The notes: generated by a model not told the origin, from the letters alone. DNA of 64,000 nucleotides from Aromatoleum toluclasticum ATCC 700605 (GCF_000378245.1 NZ_KB899496.1:186001-250000); one strand, 5' to 3'. Positions 1-9,154 are shown, counted from the stretch's first letter. Numbers and translations are program-made.

Positions 1-370
1 CATCGCATCCTACGCCGCGTTGCTGGACCCCGCCGCGGTCGGGCTGGATGTCGCGGCCTTCGCGCAGGTCACGCTGGAGCGCCACGGTGACTCGCGCAGC
101 GATGCCTTCGAGCGCGCCGTGGCGGCGCTGCCCGAAGTGGTGGCGTGCTTCTCGGTGAGCGGCGATGCGGACTACGTGATGCACATCGTCGCACCCGACC
201 TCGTCGCGTTCTCGGAGGTGATGATGAAGCGCATCATGCACCTGCCCGGGCTCGCGCACCTGAAGACCAACATCGCGCTGAAGAAGGTGAAACAGACAAG
301 CGTGCTGCCGCTCGACCACATCATGCACGCGCCGCAGTCGCGGCGGCGGATGCAGTTTGCGTCGGCTTAG
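1..370 (+). CDS. Lrp/AsnC-family regulator, C-terminal part (5' end outside window)
   Basis: The reading frame is open from base 2 and ends with TAG at 368-370. What is present is the effector-binding RAM domain of an Lrp/AsnC regulator: the VSGDADY motif, the following IVAPDL strand, and the closing LKTNIALKKVK strand are typical. The N-terminal helix-turn-helix lies off the window. Lrp/AsnC proteins form octamers or dimers that sense amino acids. A Leu/Phe-type dehydrogenase and a branched-chain-type oxo-acid dehydrogenase a few kb away make an amino-acid-catabolism role plausible, but this is inference. Its stop overlaps the convergent mepK stop by 4 bp. Confidence 0.85.
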   Translation, partial: IASYAALLDPAAVGLDVAAFAQVTLERHGDSRSDAFERAVAALPEVVACFSVSGDADYVMHIVAPDLVAFSEVMMKRIMHLPGLAHLKTNIALKKVKQTSVLPLDHIMHAPQSRRRMQFASA

Positions 371-927
371 CCGACCCAGTGGCGTACGCGCCCGGTGTCG
401 ATATGAACGAAATCCGACTCGCGGTAGTAGCCGACGCCGCCGGCCTGCAGCGCGAGCGCGGCGTCGCGCAGTGCGGCGGTGTCGAAGCCGGGAATGCGCA
501 CGTCGATCGCGCGGCCGTCCATGTGCATGCTACGCGTCGCGACGCCCTTACCGTCGGCCTTGTGCAGCATGCCGTTGGTCATCGGTGAGCGGAAAGCCGA
601 GATGATTTCGAAACTTTCTCCCCCGCATGTCGTCCCCAATGTATGGAGAATATCCAGCAGGCGGGGGTCGATGCGGGCGACATCCCCGGTACGGAAGTCG
701 CGCATCAGCCAGTCGATCCGCGCCAGTGCCGACGGGATATAGGAGCCGCCGCTGCGATAGACGATACGCAGGTTCTCGTCCGTATGCGTGTGGCGGAAGC
801 ACAGCTCGCAGTCGGCTTCGGCGACGCTGGCCTGCACCTTGCCGAAGTTCAGGCCAAGGGGCAGTGCGGCAAGCCCTTTCAGCAGGAGCCGGCGCTGCGA
901 CGCGGCATTGCGGAGGTGTTTCGACAT
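367..927 (-). CDS. mepK: MepK-like murein endopeptidase (DUF882 / YcbK, peptidase M15 fold)
   Basis: This 186-residue protein resembles E. coli YcbK/MepK, a zinc peptidase that cuts peptidoglycan cross-links. The N-terminus carries a twin-arginine-type signal (QRRLLLKGLAALPLGL), as expected for this exported family. The metal-site pattern is visible: SMHMDGRAID (His and Asp) and the later VHID. The ATG at 925-927 is chosen because the Tat signal follows directly; longer upstream extensions look like unrelated arginine-rich noise. The gene is divergent from the L,D-transpeptidase gene and the two start codons overlap by 2 bases. In E. coli, ycbK and ycbB are also adjacent, which supports both calls. 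Confidence 0.85.
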   Translation of the reverse strand: MSKHLRNAASQRRLLLKGLAALPLGLNFGKVQASVAEADCELCFRHTHTDENLRIVYRSGGSYIPSALARIDWLMRDFRTGDVARIDPRLLDILHTLGTTCGGESFEIISAFRSPMTNGMLHKADGKGVATRSMHMDGRAIDVRIPGFDTAALRDAALALQAGGVGYYRESDFVHIDTGRVRHWVG

Positions 928-2662
928 GGAGATGCGGGAAGCGAAGCGGCCGGTAAAGGGCGTAATCGTAAACCGGGTCGTGCGAATCGGGCAGCAGATC
1001 GGGCGAGTGTTACAAGTTGTCGTGCTCGCCCTGTTCGTGGCCGGAGGGACGGCAAGCAGAGCGGTGGCGGCCGGAACCAACGGCGAGGCCGTGCAGCAGG
1101 CCTTGCGCGACCGTGTCGTTGCGCTGCGCGGCAACGGCGAGCTGCGTCCGGCCGGCGGGGAAATCGCCGCGCGCAGCTTGATTTCCGAGTTCTACGCGAA
1201 CCGCGGCTACGCACCCGTGTGGAGCGATGCGGGGCGGCGGCGCGCGCTGCTGCGGGCGGTCGACGACAGTGCGAGCCACGGCCTCGATCCGGCCGATTAC
1301 CAGTTCGACCTGTTGCGCAGGCTGGCTGACGACGGCGTGCGGGGCGCCGGCAGCCTTGCCGACCGCGAGCTGCTGTTTACCGAGGCGCTCGTCCGGCTCG
1401 TCTATCACCTGCGTTTCGGCAAGGTCGATCCGCGCGAACTGTACAAGGAATGGAATTTCTCGCGCTCGCTGGGGGCGGTCGAGCCGGTGCGGGCGCTGGA
1501 GGCGCTGGTCGGCGCCGAGCCTTTGGGCCCCGCGATCGAACTCTATGCGCCGCGGCTGGAAGCCTATCGTCAGCTGCGCGCTGCACTGGTCGAGCACCGT
1601 GCCATGGAGGTGCTTGGCGGGTGGTCTGCCGTCCCGCCCGGCCCGACGCTGCGGCCGGGCGACCGTGATCCGCGGGTCGCGATCCTGCGCCAGCGCCTCA
1701 AGGCGAGTGGCGACCACCTGCAGCCGCCGCCGTCGGACGGCAATCTCTTCGACGATGCCTTGCGCGATTCGGTGCTCGCGTTCCAGGCTCGCCACGGACT
1801 CGAGCCCGACGGGGCCGTCGGACGCAAGACGCTCGCCGCGCTGCGGGTGGACGTCGGCCGCCGCATCGACCAGATCCGCGTGAACCTGGAACGCCTGCGC
1901 TGGGTCGCGCAGGACGTCGCGGGCGATTACCTGCTCGTGAACATCGCCGGCTTCAACGCCCGCCTGTACCTGGACGGGAAACTCGCGTGGCAGTCGCGCG
2001 TCGTCGTCGGTCGCCCCTATCGCAAGACGCCCGCATTCCGTGCCGAGATGCAGTACCTCGTGCTGAATCCGGAGTGGGTGCTTCCGCCGACGATCCTGAA
2101 GGAGGACGTGCTGCCCAAGCTGGCGCACGATCGCGCTTATCTCGCCGAGCACGACATGCGCGTGGTCACCAGCGCGGGGCGGGCGGTCGATGTCGGGGAG
2201 GTTGATTGGGCGCGCTACCGCACGGGCGGTTTCCCGTACCAGATCGTGCAGGCGGCGGGGCCGGACAACCCGCTCGGGCGCGTCAAGTTCATGCTCCCCA
2301 ACCCCTACTCGGTGTACCTGCACGACACCCCGTCGAAGAACCTGTTCCGCCGCAGCGAGCGAGCCTACAGCTCCGGCTGCATCCGGCTCGAGCGGCCGAT
2401 GGAACTGGCGGTGCTGCTGCTCGACGACCCCGCCCAGTGGAGCGCGGAGGCGCTGGAAGCGGAGATCGCGAAGGGCGAGACGCGCAACGTGCAGATCGGC
2501 CGCCGCGTGCCGGTGATGATCCTCTATTTCACGGCCGAGGTTGGCGAGGACGGGCGGGCCTACTTCCATCCGGATCTGTACGATCAGGACGCCGCGGTAC
2601 TCGCAGCGCTCGGGCGCCCGTTCCGCTTCAGCGCGGTCGGGCGCGCCAGGCCGGGGCGGTGA
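926..2662 (+). CDS. ldtD: L,D-transpeptidase, YcbB/LdtD type
   Basis: The product (578 residues) cross-links or modifies peptidoglycan through 3-3 bonds in the periplasm. An N-terminal hydrophobic segment (VLQVVVLALFVAGG) serves as signal or anchor. A scaffold region is followed by a peptidoglycan-binding repeat around residues 250-310 (GDRDPRVAILRQRL ... FQARHGLEPDGAVG). The YkuD catalytic domain ends with the diagnostic SSGCIRLERP, whose Cys is the nucleophile, about 20 residues after a conserved HDTP. Length matches YcbB (about 615). The ATG at 926 has a good GGAGGT ribosome site at 912-917. The neighbouring mepK encodes a hydrolase acting on the same polymer. Confidence 0.9.
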   Translation: MEMREAKRPVKGVIVNRVVRIGQQIGRVLQVVVLALFVAGGTASRAVAAGTNGEAVQQALRDRVVALRGNGELRPAGGEIAARSLISEFYANRGYAPVWSDAGRRRALLRAVDDSASHGLDPADYQFDLLRRLADDGVRGAGSLADRELLFTEALVRLVYHLRFGKVDPRELYKEWNFSRSLGAVEPVRALEALVGAEPLGPAIELYAPRLEAYRQLRAALVEHRAMEVLGGWSAVPPGPTLRPGDRDPRVAILRQRLKASGDHLQPPPSDGNLFDDALRDSVLAFQARHGLEPDGAVGRKTLAALRVDVGRRIDQIRVNLERLRWVAQDVAGDYLLVNIAGFNARLYLDGKLAWQSRVVVGRPYRKTPAFRAEMQYLVLNPEWVLPPTILKEDVLPKLAHDRAYLAEHDMRVVTSAGRAVDVGEVDWARYRTGGFPYQIVQAAGPDNPLGRVKFMLPNPYSVYLHDTPSKNLFRRSERAYSSGCIRLERPMELAVLLLDDPAQWSAEALEAEIAKGETRNVQIGRRVPVMILYFTAEVGEDGRAYFHPDLYDQDAAVLAALGRPFRFSAVGRARPGR

Positions 2663-2678
2663 GCCCGCGGCCGCGCCG

Positions 2679-3782
2679 TCAGGTCGGCTTCGCCAGGTCC
2701 GCGATCACCGCTGCGAGGAAGCGTCCCGCCTCGCCACCGGTGACGACGCGGTGGTCGAAAGTGAGGCTCAGCGGCAGCACGCGATGCACGGCCGGCTTGC
2801 CGTCGAAGGCGACAACCGCATCATGCACGCGCCCGGCGCCGAGGATCGCGACCGTGGGCGGCACGACGATGGGCGCGGCGTATTTGCCCGCGATCATGCC
2901 GAAGTTCGACAGCGTGATCGTGTTGCCGCGCATCTCCTCGGCCGGGATCTTGCGCGCCGCGACGTCGGCGCGCATGCGGTCGAGCCCGGCGCGCAGGTCG
3001 GCCGGATCGCGGTTCGCGACGTCGCGCAGCACCGGCACGAAAAGCCCGTCGACGAGGTCGACGGCGATCCCGACGTCGATCTTCTGCAGCACGCGCCGGC
3101 CCATCGTGTGGCTCTCGTACCAGGCGTTGAGCCCCGGCTCGGCCTTGCAGCCGGCGACCAGCGCACGGATCAGGCGGGTCGTGATGTCCGTGCCCGGCGC
3201 CCAGGCGTGGATGTCGGCGTCGTCGATCACCGTCGCCGCGGCGACTTCGCTCTGCGCCAGCGCCATGTTCTGCGCCATTGCGCGACGCACGCCGCGCAGG
3301 ATCTCGGGCGGGCCCACTTCGGCGAGAATCTTCGCCACCCGCTGCACGTCGGCGAGCGTGATGAGTCCGTCCGGCCCCGAAGGCGTGACCATGGCCAGAT
3401 CGACGTTGAGCTGCCGCGCCTGCGCGCGCACGGCGGGAGTCGCCTTGATCGCCGCCGCAAGCCGTCCGACCGCGGCCGGCGCCTCCTGCTGCACCTGCGT
3501 GCCGACCTTCACCTCGCCGACCACCGTGCCCGCATCGGCGTCGCCGGCTGCGCCCTCGAAGCCGATCAGAGGTGCGCCGACCAGCACGATCTGCCCCGCC
3601 GCGCCGAACAGCTTCTCGATGCGTCCATCCCAGGGCGCGGGGATCTCGACGATGGCCTTCGCCGTCTCGACCGACAGCAGCGGCTGGTCGGTCTTCACCT
3701 CGTCGCCCGGCTTCACGTGCCACTCGACGATCTCGGCTTCCTGCAGTCCTTCGCCCAGGTCGGGCAGTTTGAAGATTTTCAT
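2679..3782 (-). CDS. 2-oxo acid dehydrogenase E2 (dihydrolipoyl acyltransferase)
   Basis: This 367-residue E2 subunit transfers the acyl group from E1 to CoA. The N-terminal lipoyl domain carries the lipoylated lysine in VETAKAIVEI (about residue 43). A peripheral-subunit-binding domain follows (VRAQARQLNVDL ... GLITLADV, about 130-165), then the catalytic domain. The catalytic-end motif reads DHRVVTGGEAGRF, with Thr where the best-known E2s have Asp or Asn after the active His. The start overlaps the E1beta stop as ATGA, so translation is probably coupled. No lipoamide dehydrogenase (E3) gene is present in this operon, so E3 must be shared from elsewhere. Confidence 0.9.
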   Translation of the reverse strand: MKIFKLPDLGEGLQEAEIVEWHVKPGDEVKTDQPLLSVETAKAIVEIPAPWDGRIEKLFGAAGQIVLVGAPLIGFEGAAGDADAGTVVGEVKVGTQVQQEAPAAVGRLAAAIKATPAVRAQARQLNVDLAMVTPSGPDGLITLADVQRVAKILAEVGPPEILRGVRRAMAQNMALAQSEVAAATVIDDADIHAWAPGTDITTRLIRALVAGCKAEPGLNAWYESHTMGRRVLQKIDVGIAVDLVDGLFVPVLRDVANRDPADLRAGLDRMRADVAARKIPAEEMRGNTITLSNFGMIAGKYAAPIVVPPTVAILGAGRVHDAVVAFDGKPAVHRVLPLSLTFDHRVVTGGEAGRFLAAVIADLAKPT

Positions 3783-4759
3783 GCACCCTCCAGCGTTTTC
3801 CTGACCGCAGCGACGATGCGCTCGACGCTCGGCATGTACTGGTGTTCGAGCCGCGACAGCGGCACGACGACGTCCCATGCGGTGACCCGCTGCACGGGGG
3901 CGAGCAGCGAATACAGCCCGTGCTCGGCGAGGTTCGCCGCGATCTCTGCGCCGAAACCGCCGGCGCGCGTCGCCTCGTGCACGATCACGCAGCGCCCGGT
4001 GCGGGCGACCGATTCCAGGATCGTCGGCATGTCGAGCGGCTTGAGCGTCGCGACATCGATGACCTCGGCCATGATGCCTTCCTGCGCCAGCGCGTCGGCC
4101 GCGGCCTGGGTCTCCGTCAGCATCGCGCCCCAGCTCACCAGCGTCACGTCGGTACCGGCGCGCAGCGTGAAGCACACGTCGAGCGGCAGCGCTTCGCCGT
4201 CGTCGGCCACTTCCTGCTTGAACAGGCGGTAGAGCCGCGTCGGTTCGAGGAAGATCACCGGGTCCGGGTCGCGGATCGCCGCGAGCAGCAGCCCGTAGGC
4301 GCGCGACGGGGAGGAGGGAATCACGACGCGCACGCCCGGCAGGTGGGCGAACAGCGCCTCGGGGCTTTCCGAATGGTGCTCCGGCGCGTGGATGCCTGCG
4401 CCGCAGGGCGAACGCACCACCAGCGGGCAGGACAGCCTGCCGCGCGTGCGGTTGCGCAGGCGTCCGGAGTGGTTCCAGATATGATCCATCGCCGGGTAGA
4501 TGAAGCCGGAGAACTGGATTTCCGCGACGGGCTTCAGCCCCATCGCCGCCATGCCGATCGCGGTGCCGACGATGGCCGTCTCGGCCAGCGGCGTGTCGAT
4601 CACGCGTTCGGGGCCGAACTGCTCCTGCAGCCCGACGGTCGCGCGGAACACGCCGCCATTGACGCCGACGTCCTCGCCCAGCACGACCACAGACGGATCG
4701 TGCGCCATCTCCCAGGCCTGGGCGCGATTGATGGCCTCGACCAGGTTCAGTTCAGCCAT
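3779..4759 (-). CDS. 2-oxo acid dehydrogenase E1 beta subunit
   Basis: This 326-residue transketolase-type beta subunit begins MAELNLVEAINRA and contains the conserved VLGEDVG, TPLAETAIVG and RSPCGAGIHAPEHHSES stretches of the alpha2-beta2 E1 family. It forms the decarboxylating E1 component with the upstream gene product. The ATG at 4757-4759 gives the standard N-terminus; longer frames add unrelated sequence. It overlaps the E1alpha stop by 8 nt and the E2 start by 4 nt, so the three genes form one tight operon. Substrate (branched-chain oxo acids, pyruvate or acetoin-derived) cannot be fixed from sequence alone; the nearby amino-acid dehydrogenase favours branched-chain acids. Confidence 0.9.
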   Translation of the reverse strand: MAELNLVEAINRAQAWEMAHDPSVVVLGEDVGVNGGVFRATVGLQEQFGPERVIDTPLAETAIVGTAIGMAAMGLKPVAEIQFSGFIYPAMDHIWNHSGRLRNRTRGRLSCPLVVRSPCGAGIHAPEHHSESPEALFAHLPGVRVVIPSSPSRAYGLLLAAIRDPDPVIFLEPTRLYRLFKQEVADDGEALPLDVCFTLRAGTDVTLVSWGAMLTETQAAADALAQEGIMAEVIDVATLKPLDMPTILESVARTGRCVIVHEATRAGGFGAEIAANLAEHGLYSLLAPVQRVTAWDVVVPLSRLEHQYMPSVERIVAAVRKTLEGA

Positions 4760-5843
4760 GGCTGGACCCTCCCTCGTGCGATGCGAACCATTGCGCCGCC
4801 TCGCGCTGTTCCAGCAGGGCGGCCGGCAGCGTCGCGTACAGGTGATCGAACATCGCCGTCGTGGTGGGTGGCGGAATCGCGAGATAGGCCTCGACCGCGG
4901 CATTGATCCGGTCGGTGCATTCCTTCAGCAGGCTTTCCTCCTTCTCCTGGTCCCACGCGCCGATGCGTGCGAGGTAGTTGCGCAGGCGTCGGATCGGCTC
5001 GTTCGCCCATTGCTGCTGCACGACGTCGGGATCGCGGTAGCGGGTCGCATCGTCGGCGGTCGTGTGGTCGCCCAGGCGGTAGCTGATCGCCTCGATCAGG
5101 CTCGGCCCGCCCCCGGCACGCGCCTTGTCCATCGCCTTGCGGGCGGCGTCGTGCACGGCGATCACGTCGTTGCCGTCGACCTGCACGCCCTCGATGCCCG
5201 CCGCGATGGCCTTCTGCGCCAGCGTCGGTGTCGCGGTCTGCTGCTCGCGCGGCACCGAAATGGCCCACTGGTTGTTGTTGATGACGACCACCAGGGGGGC
5301 CCGCCACACCGCCGCGAAGTTCAGCGCCTCGTAGAAGTCGCCTTTCGAGGTTGCGCCGTCGCCCAGGAAGCACGCTGCGACACGCGCCTCCTTCCGCAGC
5401 TTGAAGGCGTACGCCACACCAGCGGCATGGCACACCTGGGTGCCGATCGGCACGCAGATCGGGAAGTCCTCGCGCGGCACCGCGAAGTTGCTGCCGCGCT
5501 CGTCACCGCCCCAGTACAGCAGGCTTTCCGTCATCGTCACGCCGCGCATGAACTGCGCCGCGTGGTCGCGATAGGAAGGCACCAGCACGTCTTCCTTGCG
5601 CATCGCGCCCGCGATGCCGATGCCGATCGCCTCCTGACCGAGCGCCGAAGCGAAGGTGCCGATCTTGCCGGTGCGCTGCAGCGCAATCGCCTTCGTGTCG
5701 AAGGCGCGCGTGAGCTGCATTGCGCGGTAAAGGGGGATGAGGGTGGCGGGATCCCGCGCGAAGGCGGGAAGCTCCTGCGTTGCCTCGCCCTCCGCATTGA
5801 GAAACCGGGTGAACTCGACCTCGAACCGCGCTACGGTGGTCAT
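4752..5843 (-). CDS. 2-oxo acid dehydrogenase E1 alpha subunit (thiamine-diphosphate dependent)
   Basis: This 363-residue alpha subunit has the ThDP/Mg motif GDGATSKGDFYEALNFA followed by NNNQWAIS (about residues 165-200), which is the classic GDG-X(n)-NN signature. The region YRDHAAQFMRG and the phosphorylation-loop-like YRLGDHTTADDATRYR are also typical. It heads the operon; the ATG at 5841-5843 is preceded on the minus strand by a strong GAGGAG ribosome site. The family includes branched-chain 2-oxo acid, pyruvate and acetoin dehydrogenases. The divergent stretch upstream (5844-6335) should hold its promoter. Confidence 0.9.
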   Translation of the reverse strand: MTTVARFEVEFTRFLNAEGEATQELPAFARDPATLIPLYRAMQLTRAFDTKAIALQRTGKIGTFASALGQEAIGIGIAGAMRKEDVLVPSYRDHAAQFMRGVTMTESLLYWGGDERGSNFAVPREDFPICVPIGTQVCHAAGVAYAFKLRKEARVAACFLGDGATSKGDFYEALNFAAVWRAPLVVVINNNQWAISVPREQQTATPTLAQKAIAAGIEGVQVDGNDVIAVHDAARKAMDKARAGGGPSLIEAISYRLGDHTTADDATRYRDPDVVQQQWANEPIRRLRNYLARIGAWDQEKEESLLKECTDRINAAVEAYLAIPPPTTTAMFDHLYATLPAALLEQREAAQWFASHEGGSSHG

Positions 5844-6335
5844 GGCTTGCTCCTCGCTTCTCGTTTTTTTGACTCAGTTTAGTGCAACCTGCCGCTCATT
5901 CGGATCCGCGTCGGCACGACGAAGGAACGGTATCACGGATGACCCGTGATTCCCGCCAACGGCCGACTGGAGCGCCCGCGAAGACGGCGGCATGTGTTGC
6001 CATGAGCGTTCCGGGCCGCTGTCACGTTCATGTCGACATCGAGGTGCAGCGTCAGGTTCAGATCCCCACAGGACAGGTGGGCCGGTTTCAGCGCGCGCCC
6101 GGCAAGGAAACGCGGTCTCGTCCGACCGATTCAGCGGATCTCAAAGCGACGAATTGGACCGTGAATACGATGCTCTTCGGCACAAGGGGATTCCCTCCCA
6201 TGGTTAGAATGCAGCCATGCCCCAAAGTGGGGTCTCATGTTGCCGGGTAGAAACGGTTCGGCAACAGGTCAGGAGGCGCCGACCGGCTGTCCGGCGAGTT
6301 TTTGCACCCCCTCCGAGGGTGAAAGGTAGATAAAG
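5844..6335. other. 492-bp divergent intergenic region between E1alpha and chemoreceptor genes
   Basis: No convincing gene is seen here. It must contain the promoters of the leftward dehydrogenase operon and the rightward chemoreceptor gene. A 7-bp inverted repeat with a 5-bp loop lies at 5932-5950 (ATCACGG-N5-CCGTGAT) and could be an operator. A weak open frame across 5882-6250 has no recognisable protein features and is not called. The chemoreceptor ribosome site GAAAGG lies just before its ATG at 6336. Confidence 0.5.
5932..5950. promoter_or_regulatory. inverted repeat, possible operator of the oxo-acid dehydrogenase operon
   Basis: Perfect 7-bp arms ATCACGG and CCGTGAT are separated by 5 bp, about 90 bp upstream of the E1alpha start. 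The symmetry fits a dimeric repressor site. No family could be assigned from the sequence, and chance occurrence is possible. Confidence 0.3.
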
Positions 6336-7970
6336 ATGTTCCGATTCTCCGATATCAAGATTTGGGTTCGCCTGACGGCGTCGATCTGGACGCTGCTGAT
6401 CGTCGTCTGGGCCGGAACGATATTCTGGGACAGCCACAACAATCGGAAGGTGGCGATCGAGCAGGCCGTCGATTTCTCGCTCAGCATGTACGACTCTGCG
6501 CTCGCCGGCCTGACCGCAATGATGATCACCGAGACCATGCACAAGAAGCACGTGCTGCTCGACCAGATCGGTCACCTGGCGGCAATCCGCGAACTGCGGG
6601 TGGTGCCCAGCGACGTGGCACTCGAGGGCGTCGAAAGCTCGAAGGACGCGGGAAAGCCGCGCAACGATCTGAAGCCCAACGAAATCGAAGCCCGGGTGAT
6701 CAGTTCCGGCAAGGAGTTCGTCGAGGTCCGCGAGGACGAAAAAGGGCCTTACCTCTTGGCGGTCCGCCCGGCCAAGAACGTCAGCAAGTATCTCGGCAGG
6801 AACTGCCTCGAGTGTCATGACGCTGCGGAAAACGCCACCCTGGGCGTGATCAGCATCAAGATCGCCCTCGACAAGATGGATACGGCAAACAAGCAGCAGC
6901 GCATGCAATCGCTGGGCATCGCCTTGCTCGCGAGCCTCGTGCTGCTGGTCTTCATCTGGTGGTTCATCCGCGGTGCAGTCACCGGTCCGCTCGAACGCAT
7001 GGTCGCCGGCCTGCGCGCGATCGTCTCGGGCGAGGGCGATCTCACGCGCCGCCTGGAAGTGCGCGGCAGCGACGAGATCGGCGTTGCGTCGGCGGTGTTC
7101 AACGAAATGATGGCGAAGATCGCGGGACTGGTGCGCCACGTCGGCGAGTCGGCTGCGCAGGTGTCGAGCGCCGCGGCCGAACTCGTCGTGCGCGCCGACC
7201 AGGTGGTCGCGTCGTCGCAGGGGCAGAGCGCGACGTCCGCGACTACGGCCCAGGCCGTCGAGCAGATGGTCGCAAGCATCGCCACGGTCGCGCGCAGCGC
7301 CGAGGAAGTGCGCCAACTGTCGCGGGAGAGCCTGCGCCGCTCCGACGAGGGTAACGCCAGCCTCACGACCTTGGACGAACGTGTCGGGATGGTCGAGACC
7401 ACGGTGCGCGGCATCGCGGATTCGGTCGGCGAATTCGTGTCGAGCACGACGGCGATCACCCACATCACCAGCGAGGTCAAGGAGCTGGCCGAACAGACCA
7501 ACCTGCTTGCGCTCAACGCGGCCATCGAGGCCGCGCGGGCGGGCGAGCAGGGCCGCGGTTTTGCCGTGGTCGCCGACGAGGTGCGCAAGCTCGCCGAGAA
7601 GTCCGCCTCCTCGGCCAACGAGATCGACGCCATCACGCACACGCTCGGCAAGCAGTCCGAGCAGGTCACGCGCTCGATTTCCGACGCGATGACACACATC
7701 GCCACCAGCCGCGAGTCTATGATGACGGTGAATGGGGTGCTCGCCGCAGCCAGCGAATCCGTGGTCGCAGTCGGACGCGGCCTGGACAGCATCGCCGCGG
7801 CCACGCAAGAACAGGAACGGGTGAGCGCCGACGTCTTCTCCGGCATCGAGAGGATCAAGCAGATGGCGCAGGGCAACAGCGAGGCCGCCGGGCAGACGGC
7901 TGCGGCAGCCCGCAACATGGGCGAGCTGGCAGGGGAACTGCAGGGGGCGGTGGGCCGCTTCCATACCTGA
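6336..7970 (+). CDS. methyl-accepting chemotaxis protein with a periplasmic c-type heme motif
   Basis: This 544-residue receptor has a transmembrane helix (about 15-32), a periplasmic sensor (33-190), a second helix (about 192-212), a HAMP domain (213-265) and the cytoplasmic signalling coiled coil. The hairpin tip reads [20 protein letters not shown]. The sensor contains NCLECHD at residues 157-161, a CXXCH site for covalent heme c, within a domain resembling DUF3365/Tll0287-like heme sensors. Family knowledge suggests sensing of redox state, oxygen, NO or similar ligands by heme. No CheR-tethering pentapeptide is seen at the C-terminus. It is transcribed alone, with no che genes nearby. Confidence 0.92.
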   Translation: MFRFSDIKIWVRLTASIWTLLIVVWAGTIFWDSHNNRKVAIEQAVDFSLSMYDSALAGLTAMMITETMHKKHVLLDQIGHLAAIRELRVVPSDVALEGVESSKDAGKPRNDLKPNEIEARVISSGKEFVEVREDEKGPYLLAVRPAKNVSKYLGRNCLECHDAAENATLGVISIKIALDKMDTANKQQRMQSLGIALLASLVLLVFIWWFIRGAVTGPLERMVAGLRAIVSGEGDLTRRLEVRGSDEIGVASAVFNEMMAKIAGLVRHVGESAAQVSSAAAELVVRADQVVASSQGQSATSATTAQAVEQMVASIATVARSAEEVRQLSRESLRRSDEGNASLTTLDERVGMVETTVRGIADSVGEFVSSTTAITHITSEVKELAEQTNLLALNAAIEAARAGEQGRGFAVVADEVRKLAEKSASSANEIDAITHTLGKQSEQVTRSISDAMTHIATSRESMMTVNGVLAAASESVVAVGRGLDSIAAATQEQERVSADVFSGIERIKQMAQGNSEAAGQTAAAARNMGELAGELQGAVGRFHT

Positions 7971-8005
7971 TCGCCTGCTCTCGCCCGGCATCGGAGGGTG
8001 GGGCG

Positions 8006-9118
8006 ATGAGCGACGCATTCGATTTTGCCGACGATCTCGGCCCGGCGAAGATCATCCATGTCCATGAACCAGGCATCGGCCTGAAGGCCGTGCTGGTGGT
8101 CGACAACGTTGCCATCGGGCCCGCGATCGGCGGCGTGCGCATGGCGCCGGACGTCAGCACGGAGGAATGCTTCCGGCTTGCGCGAGCGATGAGCTACAAG
8201 AACGCCGCGGCGGGCCTGCGCCACGGCGGCGGCAAAGTCGTGCTCTACGGCGACCCGAGGATGCCGCGCCCCGACAAGGAACGCCTCGTTCGCGGGCTCG
8301 CTTGTGCGCTGCGCGACATTCGCGACTACATCTTCGGTCCCGACATGGGCACCGACGAAAGCTGCATGGCCTGGGTCCATGACGAGATCGGCCGCGCCGT
8401 GGGCTTGCCGCGTGAGCTCGGCGGCATCCCGCTCGATCAGATCGGGGCGACGGGCCGGGGCGTCGCACACGCGGCCGAAGTGGCAGCCGCTGCATGCGGC
8501 TTCGAGCTGGCGGGCGCGCGCGTCGTGATCCAGGGCTACGGCGCGGTCGGCCGGCACTCCGCCCATTTCCTCGCGCAGAAGGGGGTCGTCATCGTCGGCG
8601 CCGCCGACTCGAGCGGGACGCTATGGGACCAGCATGGAATAGACCTTGCCGTGCTGGACGTGCTCAAGTCGGAAGGCCGCTCCGTCCTGGACTATCCGGG
8701 CGGACAGAAGGGCGGCCCCGACGCCGTGATCGACGTCGAATGCGACATCTGGATTCCCGCAGCGCGGCCCGACGTGGTGCATGAGGACAACGTCAGGCGC
8801 TTGCGCACGCGGCTCGTGCTGCAGGGGGCCAACATTCCCTTCACGCGCGCGGCCGAGGAATACCTGCACCGCAAAGGCGTGCTGTGCGTGCCGGACTTCA
8901 TCGCGAACGCCGGCGGAGTGATCTGCGGCGCCGTGGAATATGCAGGCGGGAATCAGGCCACTGCGGTGGCGACGATCGCGGAGAAGGTGCGCGATAATAC
9001 CCGTGCCGTGATCGAGGCTGCGGCGGCGCAGTCGATCATGCCGCGCGACGCGGCCATCGCGCTCGCGACGGCGCGGCTCAGGAAGGCGATGTCTTTCGGC
9101 CGCTGGCGTCCGGCGTGA
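8006..9118 (+). CDS. Glu/Leu/Phe/Val dehydrogenase family protein
   Basis: This 370-residue protein performs NAD(P)-dependent oxidative deamination of an amino acid to its 2-oxo acid. The substrate domain shows IGGVRMAPDV, Lys65 in MSYKNAAAGL and the catalytic-region Lys77 in HGGGKVVL. The Rossmann motif GYGAVG lies near residue 180. The GGGK pattern and 370-residue length are closer to leucine/phenylalanine dehydrogenases than to glutamate dehydrogenase. It would feed branched-chain or aromatic oxo acids to the dehydrogenase complex encoded at 2679-5843, although the chemoreceptor gene intervenes. The ATG at 8006 follows a GGAGGGTGGGGCG purine run. Confidence 0.88.
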   Translation: MSDAFDFADDLGPAKIIHVHEPGIGLKAVLVVDNVAIGPAIGGVRMAPDVSTEECFRLARAMSYKNAAAGLRHGGGKVVLYGDPRMPRPDKERLVRGLACALRDIRDYIFGPDMGTDESCMAWVHDEIGRAVGLPRELGGIPLDQIGATGRGVAHAAEVAAAACGFELAGARVVIQGYGAVGRHSAHFLAQKGVVIVGAADSSGTLWDQHGIDLAVLDVLKSEGRSVLDYPGGQKGGPDAVIDVECDIWIPAARPDVVHEDNVRRLRTRLVLQGANIPFTRAAEEYLHRKGVLCVPDFIANAGGVICGAVEYAGGNQATAVATIAEKVRDNTRAVIEAAAAQSIMPRDAAIALATARLRKAMSFGRWRPA

Positions 9119-9154
9119 GCGGAGCGCCGGGGCCTACGCTTATTGGAGCCGTGG

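Noticed and set aside
5882-6250. Possible small gene in the gap before the chemoreceptor
   Set aside because: No ribosome site, no domain and poor codon character; treated as promoter DNA.
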